64,000 nt of DNA from Sphingomonas hankookensis (GTDB lineage: Bacteria > Pseudomonadota > Alphaproteobacteria > Sphingomonadales > Sphingomonadaceae). Position 1 is the first letter of the stretch; the number at the start of each line of letters is the position of its first letter. Below, in pieces: positions 1-8,685 of the stretch. The notes beneath the pieces were generated by a model. It saw nothing but the letters and a program-made list of their open reading frames with translations, searched no databases and was not told the origin of the DNA. The translations under genes and the position numbers were made by a program. The stretch is taken from NCBI RefSeq assembly GCF_028551275.1, contig NZ_CP117025.1:925501-989500 (forward strand), given 5' to 3'.

Positions 1-2084
1 CATATCTCAAGATCGGCGCCGATGGGCAGGTCACCGTCGCCGTGCCACAGGCGGAGCATGGGCAGGGCGTCTATACCGCCCTGCCGCAGATCGTCGCCGA
101 CGAACTGGGCGCGGACTGGCGCACCGTCGCGGTGGAGGCGGCGCCGATCAACCCGCTCTACGCCAATCCGCTGGCCGCTGGCATCCTGTTTGGTGACGCG
201 CTGGCGCTGCTGCCCGCCGCTACCCGCGCGGCCCATGCCGAACGCACCGCGTTGATGCTGACCGCCGGGTCGACCTCGATCCGCCGGTTCGAAGCGCCGC
301 TCAGGGAAGCCGGCGCGGCGGCACGCGTGTTGCTGTGCAAGGCGGCGGCGCGGGCATGGGGTGGCGACTGGCGCAGTTGCGGGACGGCGGACGGCTTCGT
401 GGTGATGGGCGAACGCCGCGAACGCTTCGGCGTGCTGGCGGCAGCGGCGGCGGGCGAAAGCCTGCCCGGCGGCGAACTGCCCTACCGCGTCGGCGACGAA
501 AAGCGGCTGGTCGGCACGGCGCAGCCGCGACTGGACGCCCCGGCCAAGGTCGATGGCAGCGCGACCTTCGCCGCCGATGTGCGCAAACCCGGCATGGTCT
601 TCGCCTCGATCCGGCAGGGGCCGATCGGCGACACGCGGCTGCTGAGCATCGACAAGCCGGCGGCGGATGCCGTGCCGGGTGTCGTCAGCGTGGTGGAAAC
701 CGACCGCTGGGTCGCCGCTGCGGCCACGACCTGGTGGGCGGCGAACCGCGCGGTCGATGCGATGGCGCCGCGTTTCGAAACGCACGGGCTGGTCGACAAT
801 GCGTCGATCGCCACCGCACTCGACACCGCCTTGTCGGGGGAGGGGGCGCGGGTGCACGAGGCGGGCGACATCGACGCCGCGTTCACCGGCGGGCGGACGC
901 AGACCGCGACGTACCGCGTTGCCGCCGCGCTGCACGGCGCGATCGAGCCGACCAGCGCCACCGCCGACTGGAGCGACGGCACGCTGACCCTGTGGATGCC
1001 GACCCAGGCGCCGACGCTGGCGCGTGCCGCCGCCGCCCGCGCGATCGGCATCGCTGAGGATCGGGTCGTGCTGCACCCGACCATCGCCGGCGGATCGTTC
1101 GGCGCGAACCTCGACCATCGCGTCGCCGAACAGGCGGCGGTGCTGGCGCGCAAGCTGGAAAAGCCGGTGCAGCTGACCTGGTCGCGCGGCGAGGATTGCC
1201 TCGCCGATCGCTACCGCGCGCCCGCCGCCGCGCGGATGACCGCGCGGTTGGGACGGGGCGGCACGATCCTGGGCTGGCGGGCACAGGTCGCGGCGCCGCG
1301 CACCGGCCGCGACCTGGCGCGGCTGCTGCTCGGCGGCGATGTCGCGGCGTCGCTGGCGATGGCATTGCCCGGCGACCGCGGCGATGCGCTGGCGACCGAT
1401 GGCGCGGTGCCGCCCTATGGCATCCCCAACCTTGCGGTCGACCACCACCCCGCCGACCTGGGATTGCCCGCCGGATGGTGGCGGTCGGGCGCGCATAGCT
1501 ACACCGCGTTCTTCACCGAATGTTTCCTCGACGAACTGGCCGGGTTCGCGGGGATGGAGGCGCATTCGTTTCGCATCGCGATGCTGGGCGGCGACGTGGC
1601 GCTGGCCCGCTGCCTGTCGACCGTCGCCACGATGGGCGGCTGGCAGGGCGGGGTGCCGGGCAGCGCGCAGGGCATCGCCTGCCACCGGATGCGGGGATCG
1701 GCCATCGCCTGCATGGCGGAGGCGCATATCGGCGACAACCAGCGGGTGAAGGTCGACCGGCTGGTCGTCGCGGTCGATTGCGGGCGGGTCATCAATCCTG
1801 ACCTTGTGCGCCAACAGATCGAGGGCGGGCTGTTGTTCGGCATGGCGATGGCGACCGGCGCTTCGACCGGCTTTGCGGCCAATCTGCCCGATGTGCGCGG
1901 GTTCGGCGGCATGAACCTGCCGCGGCTTGCCGACAGTCCGGAGATCATGATCGAGATCGTCGACTCCGACGCCGATCCGGGCGGGGTCAGCGAACTGGCG
2001 GTGCCGGTGGTCGCCCCCGCCATAGCCAACGCGCTCCACGCCGCTACGGGTCGGCGCTATCGGTCGCTGCCGTTGCTGGGGTGA
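1..2084 (+). CDS. Molybdopterin-binding large subunit of an aldehyde/isoquinoline oxidoreductase (IorB-like), 5' end missing
   Basis: The reading frame is already open at base 3 and runs to a TGA at 2082-2084, giving 693 visible residues; the true start lies left of the window. The first residues (EHGQGVYTALP) match the Moco-binding segment of IorB-type xanthine dehydrogenase family proteins, followed by a STSIRR segment, a GGSFG motif and, near the C-terminus, GGVSELAVPVVAPA, where the Glu aligns with the catalytic Glu of the family. Such subunits hydroxylate aldehydes or N-heterocycles and work with a small 2Fe-2S subunit, probably encoded just upstream. The substrate cannot be told from sequence. 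No obvious truncation or frameshift is seen in the visible part. Confidence 0.8.
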   Translation, partial: YLKIGADGQVTVAVPQAEHGQGVYTALPQIVADELGADWRTVAVEAAPINPLYANPLAAGILFGDALALLPAATRAAHAERTALMLTAGSTSIRRFEAPLREAGAAARVLLCKAAARAWGGDWRSCGTADGFVVMGERRERFGVLAAAAAGESLPGGELPYRVGDEKRLVGTAQPRLDAPAKVDGSATFAADVRKPGMVFASIRQGPIGDTRLLSIDKPAADAVPGVVSVVETDRWVAAAATTWWAANRAVDAMAPRFETHGLVDNASIATALDTALSGEGARVHEAGDIDAAFTGGRTQTATYRVAAALHGAIEPTSATADWSDGTLTLWMPTQAPTLARAAAARAIGIAEDRVVLHPTIAGGSFGANLDHRVAEQAAVLARKLEKPVQLTWSRGEDCLADRYRAPAAARMTARLGRGGTILGWRAQVAAPRTGRDLARLLLGGDVAASLAMALPGDRGDALATDGAVPPYGIPNLAVDHHPADLGLPAGWWRSGAHSYTAFFTECFLDELAGFAGMEAHSFRIAMLGGDVALARCLSTVATMGGWQGGVPGSAQGIACHRMRGSAIACMAEAHIGDNQRVKVDRLVVAVDCGRVINPDLVRQQIEGGLLFGMAMATGASTGFAANLPDVRGFGGMNLPRLADSPEIMIEIVDSDADPGGVSELAVPVVAPAIANALHAATGRRYRSLPLLG

Positions 2085-2117
2085 GGGCGGCGTAACGAAG
2101 AAGGATTAGATTTCGTG

Positions 2118-2262
2118 CAGAGACGCGGAGGCGCAGAGAGGTTGCGTTTGCAGTGCCGTCTCGTGATCGGAAGACTATGGTGGCCGCTATGCCATGGTGC
2201 TGCATGCGCTTACGCGCGAAACGATGCCGCCGGCGCATCCCCTCTGCGCCTCCGCGTCTCTG
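2118..2262. repeat. Intergenic inverted repeat with 21-bp perfect arms (MITE-like)
   Basis: The arm at 2118-2138 (begins CAGAGACGCGGAGG) is the exact reverse complement of 2242-2262. Similarity continues outward for several bases, including TTCGYG and GAAGAAG-like sequence on both outer sides. The 103-bp centre has no convincing gene. It fills the 269-bp gap between the oxidoreductase and hemH. No transposase is present, so it would be a non-autonomous element or a strong cruciform/terminator-like structure. Confidence 0.7.
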
Positions 2263-2353
2263 CGCGAACCACTTCTTCTTTTGAAATTGGGCGCGTAGCC
2301 CGCCCCAAAATACAGCTTGCCCCGAACCCCGGCGTCGCGCGTTAAACCGGCGC

Positions 2354-3361
2354 ATGGAACGCCCCTCGAATCACCCCGCCATCCCGAAGCGCCGCATCGG
2401 CGTGCTGCTGATGAACCTCGGCACGCCCGACGATCCGTCGCCGCGCTCGGTCAAGCGTTACCTGGCGGAGTTCCTGTCCGACCGGCGCGTCGTGGAAATC
2501 CCGCCGATCGCGTGGCAGCCGATCCTGCGCGGCATCATCCTGAACACCCGCCCGAAGAAATCGGCCCATGCCTATCAGCAGGTATGGAGCGAGCACGGCT
2601 CCCCGCTCGCGGCGATCACCCGCGCGCAGTCGGAAGCGATGCAGGGGGCGTTCGGCGACGGCGTCGTGATCGACTGGGCGATGCGCTACGGCAATCCGTC
2701 GATCGCCAGCCGGATCGAGCATCTGCGCGAACGGGGCTGCGACCGCATCCTGCTCGCCCCGCTCTACCCGCAATATTGCGCAGCAACGACCGCGACGGCG
2801 AACGACAAGGCGTTCGCGCATCTGGCGAAACTGCGCTGGCAGCCGGCGATCCGCACCCTGCCGCCCTATTATGACGACCCGCTCTATATTAACGCGCTGG
2901 CGACGACGCTGCGCGAGGATCTCGCGAAGCTGACCTTCGAACCCGATGCGATCGTCGCAAGTTTCCATGGCATGCCCAGGCGTACCCTTGAAATCGGCGA
3001 TCCCTATCACTGCCATTGCCAGAAGACCGCGCGGCTGGTGTCGGAGGCGCTGGGCCGTCCGCTGACCGTCGCGTTCCAGTCGCGATTCGGCCCGGCCAAA
3101 TGGCTGGGCCCGGCGACCGACGAGACGCTGGTCGAACTGGCCAAGGCCGGCAAGCGCCGCGTCGCGATCTTCGCGCCGGGCTTTTCGGCCGACTGTCTGG
3201 AGACGCTCGAGGAACTGGCGATCCGCGGCAAGGAAAGCTTCGAGGAAGCCGGCGGGACCGATTTCGCCTATCTTCCGTGCCTGAATGCCGAGCCGACCGG
3301 TAATAAAATGTTGCGCAACATTATCGCGCGCGAACTTGCGGGTTGGATCGACCCGGCCTAG
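2354..3361 (+). CDS. hemH: Ferrochelatase
   Basis: A 335-residue protein of normal length for ferrochelatase, the enzyme that inserts Fe2+ into protoporphyrin IX in the last step of haem synthesis. It has the early LLMNLGTPD segment, the active-site SFHGMP motif containing the conserved His, and the C-terminal APGFSADCLETLEE block. The ATG at 2354 precedes a short family-typical leader (IPKRRIGVLLMNLGTP); no closer start improves the fit. phaB follows on the same strand after about 30 bp. The chelatase is probably cytoplasmic or membrane-associated. The C4-pathway enzyme HemA is encoded separately at 25.9 kb. Confidence 0.95.
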   Translation: MERPSNHPAIPKRRIGVLLMNLGTPDDPSPRSVKRYLAEFLSDRRVVEIPPIAWQPILRGIILNTRPKKSAHAYQQVWSEHGSPLAAITRAQSEAMQGAFGDGVVIDWAMRYGNPSIASRIEHLRERGCDRILLAPLYPQYCAATTATANDKAFAHLAKLRWQPAIRTLPPYYDDPLYINALATTLREDLAKLTFEPDAIVASFHGMPRRTLEIGDPYHCHCQKTARLVSEALGRPLTVAFQSRFGPAKWLGPATDETLVELAKAGKRRVAIFAPGFSADCLETLEELAIRGKESFEEAGGTDFAYLPCLNAEPTGNKMLRNIIARELAGWIDPA

Positions 3362-3392
3362 CAGGGGGTCAAACTTTCGTAGGAGAGAATGC

Positions 3393-4115
3393 ATGGCACG
3401 GGTAGCGATCGTCACCGGCGGCACGCGCGGGATCGGTGAGGCGATCAGCCTTGCGCTCAAGGACATGGGCGTCACCGTCGCCGCCAACTATGCCGGCAAC
3501 GACGAAAAGGCGAAGGCGTTCACCGACCGCACCGGCATTGCTGCCTTCAAGTGGGACGTGGGCGATTTCGAAGCGACCCAGGCCGGCGTGAAGGCGGTCG
3601 AGGAAGCGATCGGCCCGGTCGACATCGTCGTCAACAATGCCGGCATCACCCGCGACGGCACGCTGCTGAAGATGACGTACGACATGTGGGACGATGTCAT
3701 CCGCACGAACCTGGGCGGCTGCTTCAATCTTGCCAAGGCGACCTTCCCCGGCATGCGCGACCGCAAATGGGGCCGCATCGTCAACATCGGCTCGATCAAC
3801 GGGCAGGCGGGCCAGTACGGCCAGGTGAACTACGCCGCCGCCAAGTCGGGCATCCACGGCTTCACCAAGGCGCTGGCACAGGAAGGCGCGCGCTTCGGGG
3901 TCACGGTGAACGCGATCGCGCCGGGCTATATCGATACCGACATGGTCGCGGCGGTCCCGGCCGACGTGCTCGAAAAGATCGTGGCGAAGATCCCGGTCGG
4001 TCGCCTGGGTCAGGCGAGCGAGATCGCGCGCGGCGTCGCGTTCCTGTGTTCGGAAGAGGGCGGCTTCGTCACCGGCTCGACGCTCAGCATCAACGGCGGC
4101 CAGCACATGTACTGA
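3393..4115 (+). CDS. phaB: Acetoacetyl-CoA reductase (SDR family)
   Basis: A 240-residue short-chain dehydrogenase. It has the cofactor motif TGGTRGIG at the N-terminus, NNAG, and the catalytic Ser-Tyr-Lys set in the segment NIGSINGQAGQYGQVNYAAAK. The overall sequence fits PhaB, which reduces acetoacetyl-CoA to (R)-3-hydroxybutyryl-CoA with NADPH for polyhydroxyalkanoate synthesis. The ATG at 3393 is preceded by AGGAGAG at 3381-3387; an upstream in-frame extension would overlap hemH and lacks homology. The polymerase gene phaC is not in the window. A related FabG-type ketoreductase role cannot be fully excluded. Confidence 0.9.
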   Translation: MARVAIVTGGTRGIGEAISLALKDMGVTVAANYAGNDEKAKAFTDRTGIAAFKWDVGDFEATQAGVKAVEEAIGPVDIVVNNAGITRDGTLLKMTYDMWDDVIRTNLGGCFNLAKATFPGMRDRKWGRIVNIGSINGQAGQYGQVNYAAAKSGIHGFTKALAQEGARFGVTVNAIAPGYIDTDMVAAVPADVLEKIVAKIPVGRLGQASEIARGVAFLCSEEGGFVTGSTLSINGGQHMY

Positions 4116-4156
4116 CCGGGCGGCGCGGGGCGGCCATCGCCGTCCCGCTCTCCCCT

Positions 4157-5008
4157 TCAGCCGCGAAACACCACCGTCCGCGCGCCGTGCGGAAACACCC
4201 GGTCGTTCAGGTGCAGCCGCACCGCTTCGGCCAGTACGCGCCGTTCGATATCGCGGCCCTTGCGGATCAGGTCGTCGGGCGTGTCGGCATGGCTGATCGG
4301 CTCGACATCCTGATGGATGATCGGTCCCTCGTCCAAATCCGCCGTGACGTAATGCGCCGTCGCGCCGATCATCTTCACGCCCCGCGCATGCGCCTGATGA
4401 TAGGGTTTCGCGCCCTTGAAACCGGGCAGGAAGCTGTGATGGATGTTGATGCAGCGCCCCGACAGGAACGCCGCCAGATCGTCCGACAGGATCTGCATAT
4501 AGCGCGCGAGGACGACCAGTTCCGCGCCGCTATCCTCGACCAGCCGCTTGACCTGCGCCTCCTGCGCCGCCTTCGTCTCTCGCGTGACGGGCAGGTGGTG
4601 GAACGGAATGTCGCCGATCAGCGACCCGTGCAGCAATTCGCGCGGATGGTTGGACGCGACCGCGACGACCTCCATCGGCAATTCGCCCAGCCGCGCGCGA
4701 TAGAGCAGATCGACGAGGCAATGGTCCCATTTGGACACCATCAGCAGCACCCGCTTGGGTGTCGCCTGATCGCGCAGCGACCACTCCATGCCCGACGCCT
4801 GCGCTATCGCCGCGAACTCGGTACGTAACTGGTCGATCGGCACGTCGGCGGTGAACGCGACCCGCATGAAGAACTGGCTGGAGAGCGCATCGTCGAACTG
4901 CTGCGCATCGACGATATTCGCGCCGCGCTCGGCGAGGAACCCGGCCACCTTCGCCACCAGCCCCGGCCGGTCCGGGCATTGCAGCCGAAGCGTGTAGATG
5001 CTGGTCAA
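4157..5008 (-). CDS. purU: Formyltetrahydrofolate deformylase
   Basis: The protein has an N-terminal ACT domain (about residues 5-80, beginning [15 protein letters not shown]) and a C-terminal formyltransferase-like domain with [17 protein letters not shown] and a conserved late Asp in the TADLDEGPI segment. PurU hydrolyses 10-formyl-THF to THF and formate, balancing one-carbon units with glycine. I chose the TTG at 5006-5008, which gives 283 residues, the usual family size. The frame stays open to 5317, but that extension is low-complexity and partly repeat-encoded. phaB lies convergently downstream (41 bp). The unusual TTG start suggests modest expression; that is inference. Confidence 0.9.
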   Translation of the reverse strand: MTSIYTLRLQCPDRPGLVAKVAGFLAERGANIVDAQQFDDALSSQFFMRVAFTADVPIDQLRTEFAAIAQASGMEWSLRDQATPKRVLLMVSKWDHCLVDLLYRARLGELPMEVVAVASNHPRELLHGSLIGDIPFHHLPVTRETKAAQEAQVKRLVEDSGAELVVLARYMQILSDDLAAFLSGRCINIHHSFLPGFKGAKPYHQAHARGVKMIGATAHYVTADLDEGPIIHQDVEPISHADTPDDLIRKGRDIERRVLAEAVRLHLNDRVFPHGARTVVFRG

Positions 5009-5160
5009 GAAGCGTCCCCCCGTGTCGACCGGTGCTTGCGGTCGGTTGCGCCGCTGTGGCTGCATCGCGGTGGCGGGTAAAGATAGCGTTTGTATCGGGT
5101 GGGGTGGCGGGGTGTTGCCCTGCCTCGGTCCACGCGGGAAGGTGACGCCTCGGCCCCATG
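5009..5160. other. purU upstream region
   Basis: This is the first part of a 495-bp gene-free gap (5009-5503) between purU and the TonB-receptor gene, both on the minus strand. It should hold the purU leader and promoter, but I could not pick out a convincing -35/-10 pair. The rest of the gap is taken up by two palindromic repeats. The gap also ends with a short tail (5485-5503) after the TonB-receptor stop. Confidence 0.4.
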
Positions 5161-5280
5161 CCGTTCGGTTCGAGCAGCTTCGAGCTTGTCGAGAAGCGTC
5201 GGTCGAGAACCCGGTGCTTGGGGCAGCCCCTTCTCGACTTCGGTTCTCGACAGGCTCGAACCTGCGCTCGAAGCAAACGG
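5161..5280. repeat. Family A palindromic repeat, 120 bp, copy 1
   Basis: This 120-bp block begins CCGTTCGGTTCGAGCAG and ends GCTCGAAGCAAACGG. Its two halves are imperfect inverted repeats rich in TCGAGCNTGTCGAGAA. Its reverse complement aligns over the full 120 bp with 19488-19607, with 7 mismatches counted by eye. A half copy is at 20776-20839. It lies upstream of purU, and its extension was the source of the spurious N-terminal extension of that reading frame. Confidence 0.85.
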
Positions 5281-5367
5281 ATTGGGATGAGGGCAGCGTC
5301 AGGACGGCTGGCTCCATGGCCAGCCGGTTGTATATCGCGCGCGCCCGAACTCTGAGGATACGATGGA

Positions 5368-5484
5368 ACCGTTCGTCCTGAGTAGCCGCTGAGCTTGTCG
5401 AAGCGGCGTATCGAAGGACCGCTGTGCGCAGATGCTTAGATACGGGTCTTCGACTTCGCTCAGCCCCTACTCAGCACGAACGGT
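5368..5484. repeat. Family B palindromic repeat, two inverted arms around a short spacer
   Basis: The left arm (5368-5418, starts ACCGTTCGTCCTGAGTAG) and right arm (5439-5484, ends CACGAACGGT) are near reverse complements separated by about 20 bp. The same arm sequence occurs at 20354-20404 and, inverted, at 20681-20732, where the pair encloses a GIY-YIG nuclease reading frame. This compact pair contains no gene, and looks like a non-autonomous version. Confidence 0.85.
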
Positions 5485-5503
5485 CCTACTCAATGCTGCC
5501 CCC

Positions 5504-8500
5504 CTAGAACTTCACATCCGCCTGCACCGTAAACGCCCGGCCGCGCGGATCGGCGACGCGCGGTTCCCATGCGCCGCCCGACCCGGTGTTCGAATCATAG
5601 GTGATCGCAAATGGCGGATCGACGTCGAACAGGTTCTTCACCCCCAGCGTCAGGCGCGTCGCCTTGTTGCCGAGATTCAGGAAGCTGACCGCGAGGTTAT
5701 AGGTCACATAGGGCTTCACATATTCGTTGAATCCCGGCCGCGTGACCGTGCCCGCCGCGATGCCCGGCAGCGCCTGGTTCTTGTATCCGTCGCGATACAG
5801 CTGGGTCAGCGCGATCGTCACCGCATCGTTGGTATAGCTGACGAACGCGTTGTGCTTCCACTTGAGGCTCAGGTCGCCGGCAAAGCTGAACACACCGATC
5901 AGGCTGGGACCATAGGGCGAATTCTCGGTCAGCTTTTCGCGCCGGCGCAGCATGTAGGTGCCGTCGATCCCGGCGAGGAAGCTGCCGCCCAGCCCGTCGA
6001 CGCCGCCGCGCGCAGTCAGCTCGAGGCCCTGGGTGCGGCGCGCACCGGCATTGATCCAGCGCCGGTCGATCACGACCAGCTCGCCCGCCGGGTTGCGGAG
6101 GAAGCGATCGGCGAACAGTCCGGCATTGTCGATCAGCTCGCGTTCGGTCAGCAGCTGGATCGTGTCGTCGACATTGATCGCCCAGAAATCGACCGAGGCG
6201 CTGAACTTGGGCGCCGGCTGGATGACCACGCCCGCGCTGAACATCTTGGCGCTTTCCGGCCCCAGGTTCGGATTGCCGCCGGTATAGATGTTGGGCTGCA
6301 CCGCCTGGCAGGCCGGGTTGGTCGTGTTGGGGATGCCGCCGGGGCAGCGCACCGGATCGGCGAGGTCGCGGCCCGAATAGGGCGAATCGGTCAGGCCGTT
6401 GAAGATCTGGTTGAAGGTCGGCACGCGGAACCCGGTGCTGAACGATCCGCGGAACATCAGCGGTTCCCACGGACGCCACTTCGCCGACACCTTGGGATTG
6501 GTGCTGGTGCCGAAATCGCCATAATCGTCGATGCGTGCCGCCGCGTTCAGTTCGAACCCGCGGAACAGCGGCAGCAGCAATTCGGCATAGGCGGCCTTCA
6601 CCTGCCGGTTGCGCCGGCGCAGCGCGTTCACATTGTCGAATGCCGCGAGGAAGATGACCGGCGCGGCGGCGGCCGCCGCTTCCGATCCGTTGAAGCTGTA
6701 GGTTTCGCTGCGGAAATCGATGCCGGCGGCCAGCTGCGCCTTGCCGCCGGGCAGGCGGAACAGCGGGCCGGCGATCGAATAGTCGATCTGCTTCACCTCA
6801 TAGCGCCCGCCGTACAGCGTCGCCCCTTCGGCCGACACGGCGGCAAGCCCCGCCAGCGCGGCGTCGCTCTGGTTGATCGAGAAGGGGTTGAGGATGCCGC
6901 TGTTGAGCAGCCCGGCAAGGCCCGGCCCGCTCGCCCCCGGCGCGGTCGGCGCCAGCGGGTCATAGGCGCCGCTGTTCAAAGTGCCGCGATAATAATAGCC
7001 GCTGCCCAGCGTCGAGCTGGCCTCGCTCTTGGCGTACGACCCGCCCGCGCGATAATCCCATCCGGCCCACAGCGGCCCTTCGGCGGCCAGCGTGACGCGA
7101 ATCGTCTTGGTATCGGTTTCGTACTCGCGCGGGCCGCAGGCGATGCAGCGCCAGCGGAAGGCGATCGGCTTGCCGTAATTGGCGGCGACCGCCGGGAAGG
7201 TGCCGCGGATCGCATTATAGACCGCGTTATAGGTCGGCGCGGTCAGGCCGTTGAGCGGATACGCGACCTGGAAATTGGTCGTGTTGCTCGACACCTGCGC
7301 GTTGGAGAACAGCTTGGCCGAATTGGCGTTGGACCCGGTGACCTCGACCGAGAGCTGGTGATCCTCCGCCACGCGCGCGACGGCGCGGGCGAGGTAGGTC
7401 AGCGTCTTGATCGGCTGCTGGATCACCGCCGCGCGGCCCGTATCCCACGCGCAGGCATAGCGCGCCGACACGTTGTTCCACAGCGCGTCGTCATACGCCA
7501 TGCCGCCGTCCATCGACTCGCATCCCGCCCCGCCGGGCAGGTCGAGGATGTTGATGCCGCCGGTCGCCGCCGTGGTGGTGCCGGGGATGACGAGGCCGTT
7601 CAGCAACTGCGCGGTTGCAGTCCCGCCCAGCAGCGTGCCGCCCGCCAGCGTGCTGCCTTGCAGGGTGGAGCGATTGAGCGGAAAGGCGGTGGCGATCGGC
7701 GTGCCGCGCGTGTCGACCGACAGGCCGCGCTCTGGCTGGTTGCCGTTCACGAAGTCGCGATTGGCGCCGAACAGGATGTTGTTCCAGCGATAGGCGACCG
7801 CGCCCATCACGTTGAACCCCTGATCGTCCAGATCGCCATAGCCGGCGATCGCCGACACGCGGTAGATCGCGCCATCGCCCTGTTCGGTGATGTCGCTCGC
7901 CCCCATCGCGCCGACGCCCTGGTAATCGGTGCGGGTGATGAAGTTGATGACGCCGCCGATCGCGTCGGTGCCATAGATTGCCGAGGCGCCGTCCTTCAGC
8001 ACCTCGACCCGCTCGATCGCGGCGAACGGAATCTGGTTCACGTCGACCGCTGCGCCGGACAAGCCGTGCGCCGCGACGCGGCGGCTGTTGAGCAGGACGA
8101 GGGTCGCCGCCGACCCCTGACCGCGCAGGTTCGCCGCCGACAGCCCGTTGGTGCCGCGCTGCGCGCCTGTCGTCACATCGGCGTTGGAGGCGAGGTTGTC
8201 GGCGCCGGTGCCGTTGCTGGTCAGCAGGCCGATCAGCTGTTCCGGGCTGGCGATCGCGTTGCGTTCGATTTCGGCATTGCTGATGATCTGCAGCGGCAGC
8301 GAACTGTTATTGGGGTCGCGCTTGATCCGCGAACCGGTGACCAGGATTTCGCCGTCGTCCGCCTTCGACGCTTCCGAAGTTTGCACCGCGACACCGGTCG
8401 GCGTGGCCGCCTCCTGCGTCGTGACCCCCTCGCTGACCGTCTGTGCGCCAGCGCTTCCGGTCGCCATCATCGCGGCGAACAGCGATCCGCCCACCAGCAT

Positions 8501-8521
8501 CATTGCCTTGCCAGCCCGCAT
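5504..8521 (-). CDS. TonB-dependent receptor
   Basis: A 1005-residue outer-membrane receptor. From the ATG at 8521 it has a clear signal peptide (hydrophobic to about residue 26, ending SAGA). A plug domain follows, with EILVTGSRIKRDP, LRGQGSAATLVLLNSRR and VEVLKDGASAIYGTDAIGGVINFI. A long beta-barrel region ends in aromatic residue Phe (ADVKF), as expected for BAM recognition. Upstream in-frame start codons to 8572 lack signal-peptide character. The ligand is unknown; the plug resembles the large sphingomonad receptors used for oligosaccharides or peptides. A palindrome at 8638-8648 lies in its upstream region. A dacB-type gene sits upstream on the same strand. Confidence 0.92.
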   Translation of the reverse strand: MRAGKAMMLVGGSLFAAMMATGSAGAQTVSEGVTTQEAATPTGVAVQTSEASKADDGEILVTGSRIKRDPNNSSLPLQIISNAEIERNAIASPEQLIGLLTSNGTGADNLASNADVTTGAQRGTNGLSAANLRGQGSAATLVLLNSRRVAAHGLSGAAVDVNQIPFAAIERVEVLKDGASAIYGTDAIGGVINFITRTDYQGVGAMGASDITEQGDGAIYRVSAIAGYGDLDDQGFNVMGAVAYRWNNILFGANRDFVNGNQPERGLSVDTRGTPIATAFPLNRSTLQGSTLAGGTLLGGTATAQLLNGLVIPGTTTAATGGINILDLPGGAGCESMDGGMAYDDALWNNVSARYACAWDTGRAAVIQQPIKTLTYLARAVARVAEDHQLSVEVTGSNANSAKLFSNAQVSSNTTNFQVAYPLNGLTAPTYNAVYNAIRGTFPAVAANYGKPIAFRWRCIACGPREYETDTKTIRVTLAAEGPLWAGWDYRAGGSYAKSEASSTLGSGYYYRGTLNSGAYDPLAPTAPGASGPGLAGLLNSGILNPFSINQSDAALAGLAAVSAEGATLYGGRYEVKQIDYSIAGPLFRLPGGKAQLAAGIDFRSETYSFNGSEAAAAAAPVIFLAAFDNVNALRRRNRQVKAAYAELLLPLFRGFELNAAARIDDYGDFGTSTNPKVSAKWRPWEPLMFRGSFSTGFRVPTFNQIFNGLTDSPYSGRDLADPVRCPGGIPNTTNPACQAVQPNIYTGGNPNLGPESAKMFSAGVVIQPAPKFSASVDFWAINVDDTIQLLTERELIDNAGLFADRFLRNPAGELVVIDRRWINAGARRTQGLELTARGGVDGLGGSFLAGIDGTYMLRRREKLTENSPYGPSLIGVFSFAGDLSLKWKHNAFVSYTNDAVTIALTQLYRDGYKNQALPGIAAGTVTRPGFNEYVKPYVTYNLAVSFLNLGNKATRLTLGVKNLFDVDPPFAITYDSNTGSGGAWEPRVADPRGRAFTVQADVKF

Positions 8522-8637
8522 AGTCTTGCCCCCAAGCCTGCGCCGCCATTCCCCGTGAGCGGCTGTCAGCAATAGTAAGCAACAAAAGCGTGGCGGTGCG
8601 GAAGGGGGCGTTCAGCGAGTTTTCATGGAACCGTAGC

Positions 8638-8648
8638 GTTACGGTAAC
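8638..8648. promoter_or_regulatory. Candidate operator upstream of the TonB receptor
   Basis: GTTAC-G-GTAAC is a short dyad about 117 bp upstream of the receptor start. Read on the minus strand the context is TGTTACCGTAACG, reminiscent of LacI-family half-site pairs. An overlapping CCGTA/TACGG dyad lies beside it. No regulator gene is adjacent, so this is a weak call. Confidence 0.3.
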
Positions 8649-8685
8649 ACTCACCCAAATTTGATGGGAACGCCATAACGCCCGG

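Noticed and set aside
2085..2353. Short frames in the oxidoreductase-hemH gap
   Set aside because: They are encoded by the inverted repeat and have no ribosome binding site or family features.
5009..5317. N-terminal extension of purU
   Set aside because: Encoded partly by a family A repeat and without ACT-domain homology; the TTG start gives the usual length.
5432..8575. Long open frame antisense to the TonB receptor
   Set aside because: Rich in Arg/His/Gln/Asp with no recognisable domain; typical of the reverse-strand frame of a high-GC gene whose real product (plug, barrel and signal peptide) is clear on the other strand.
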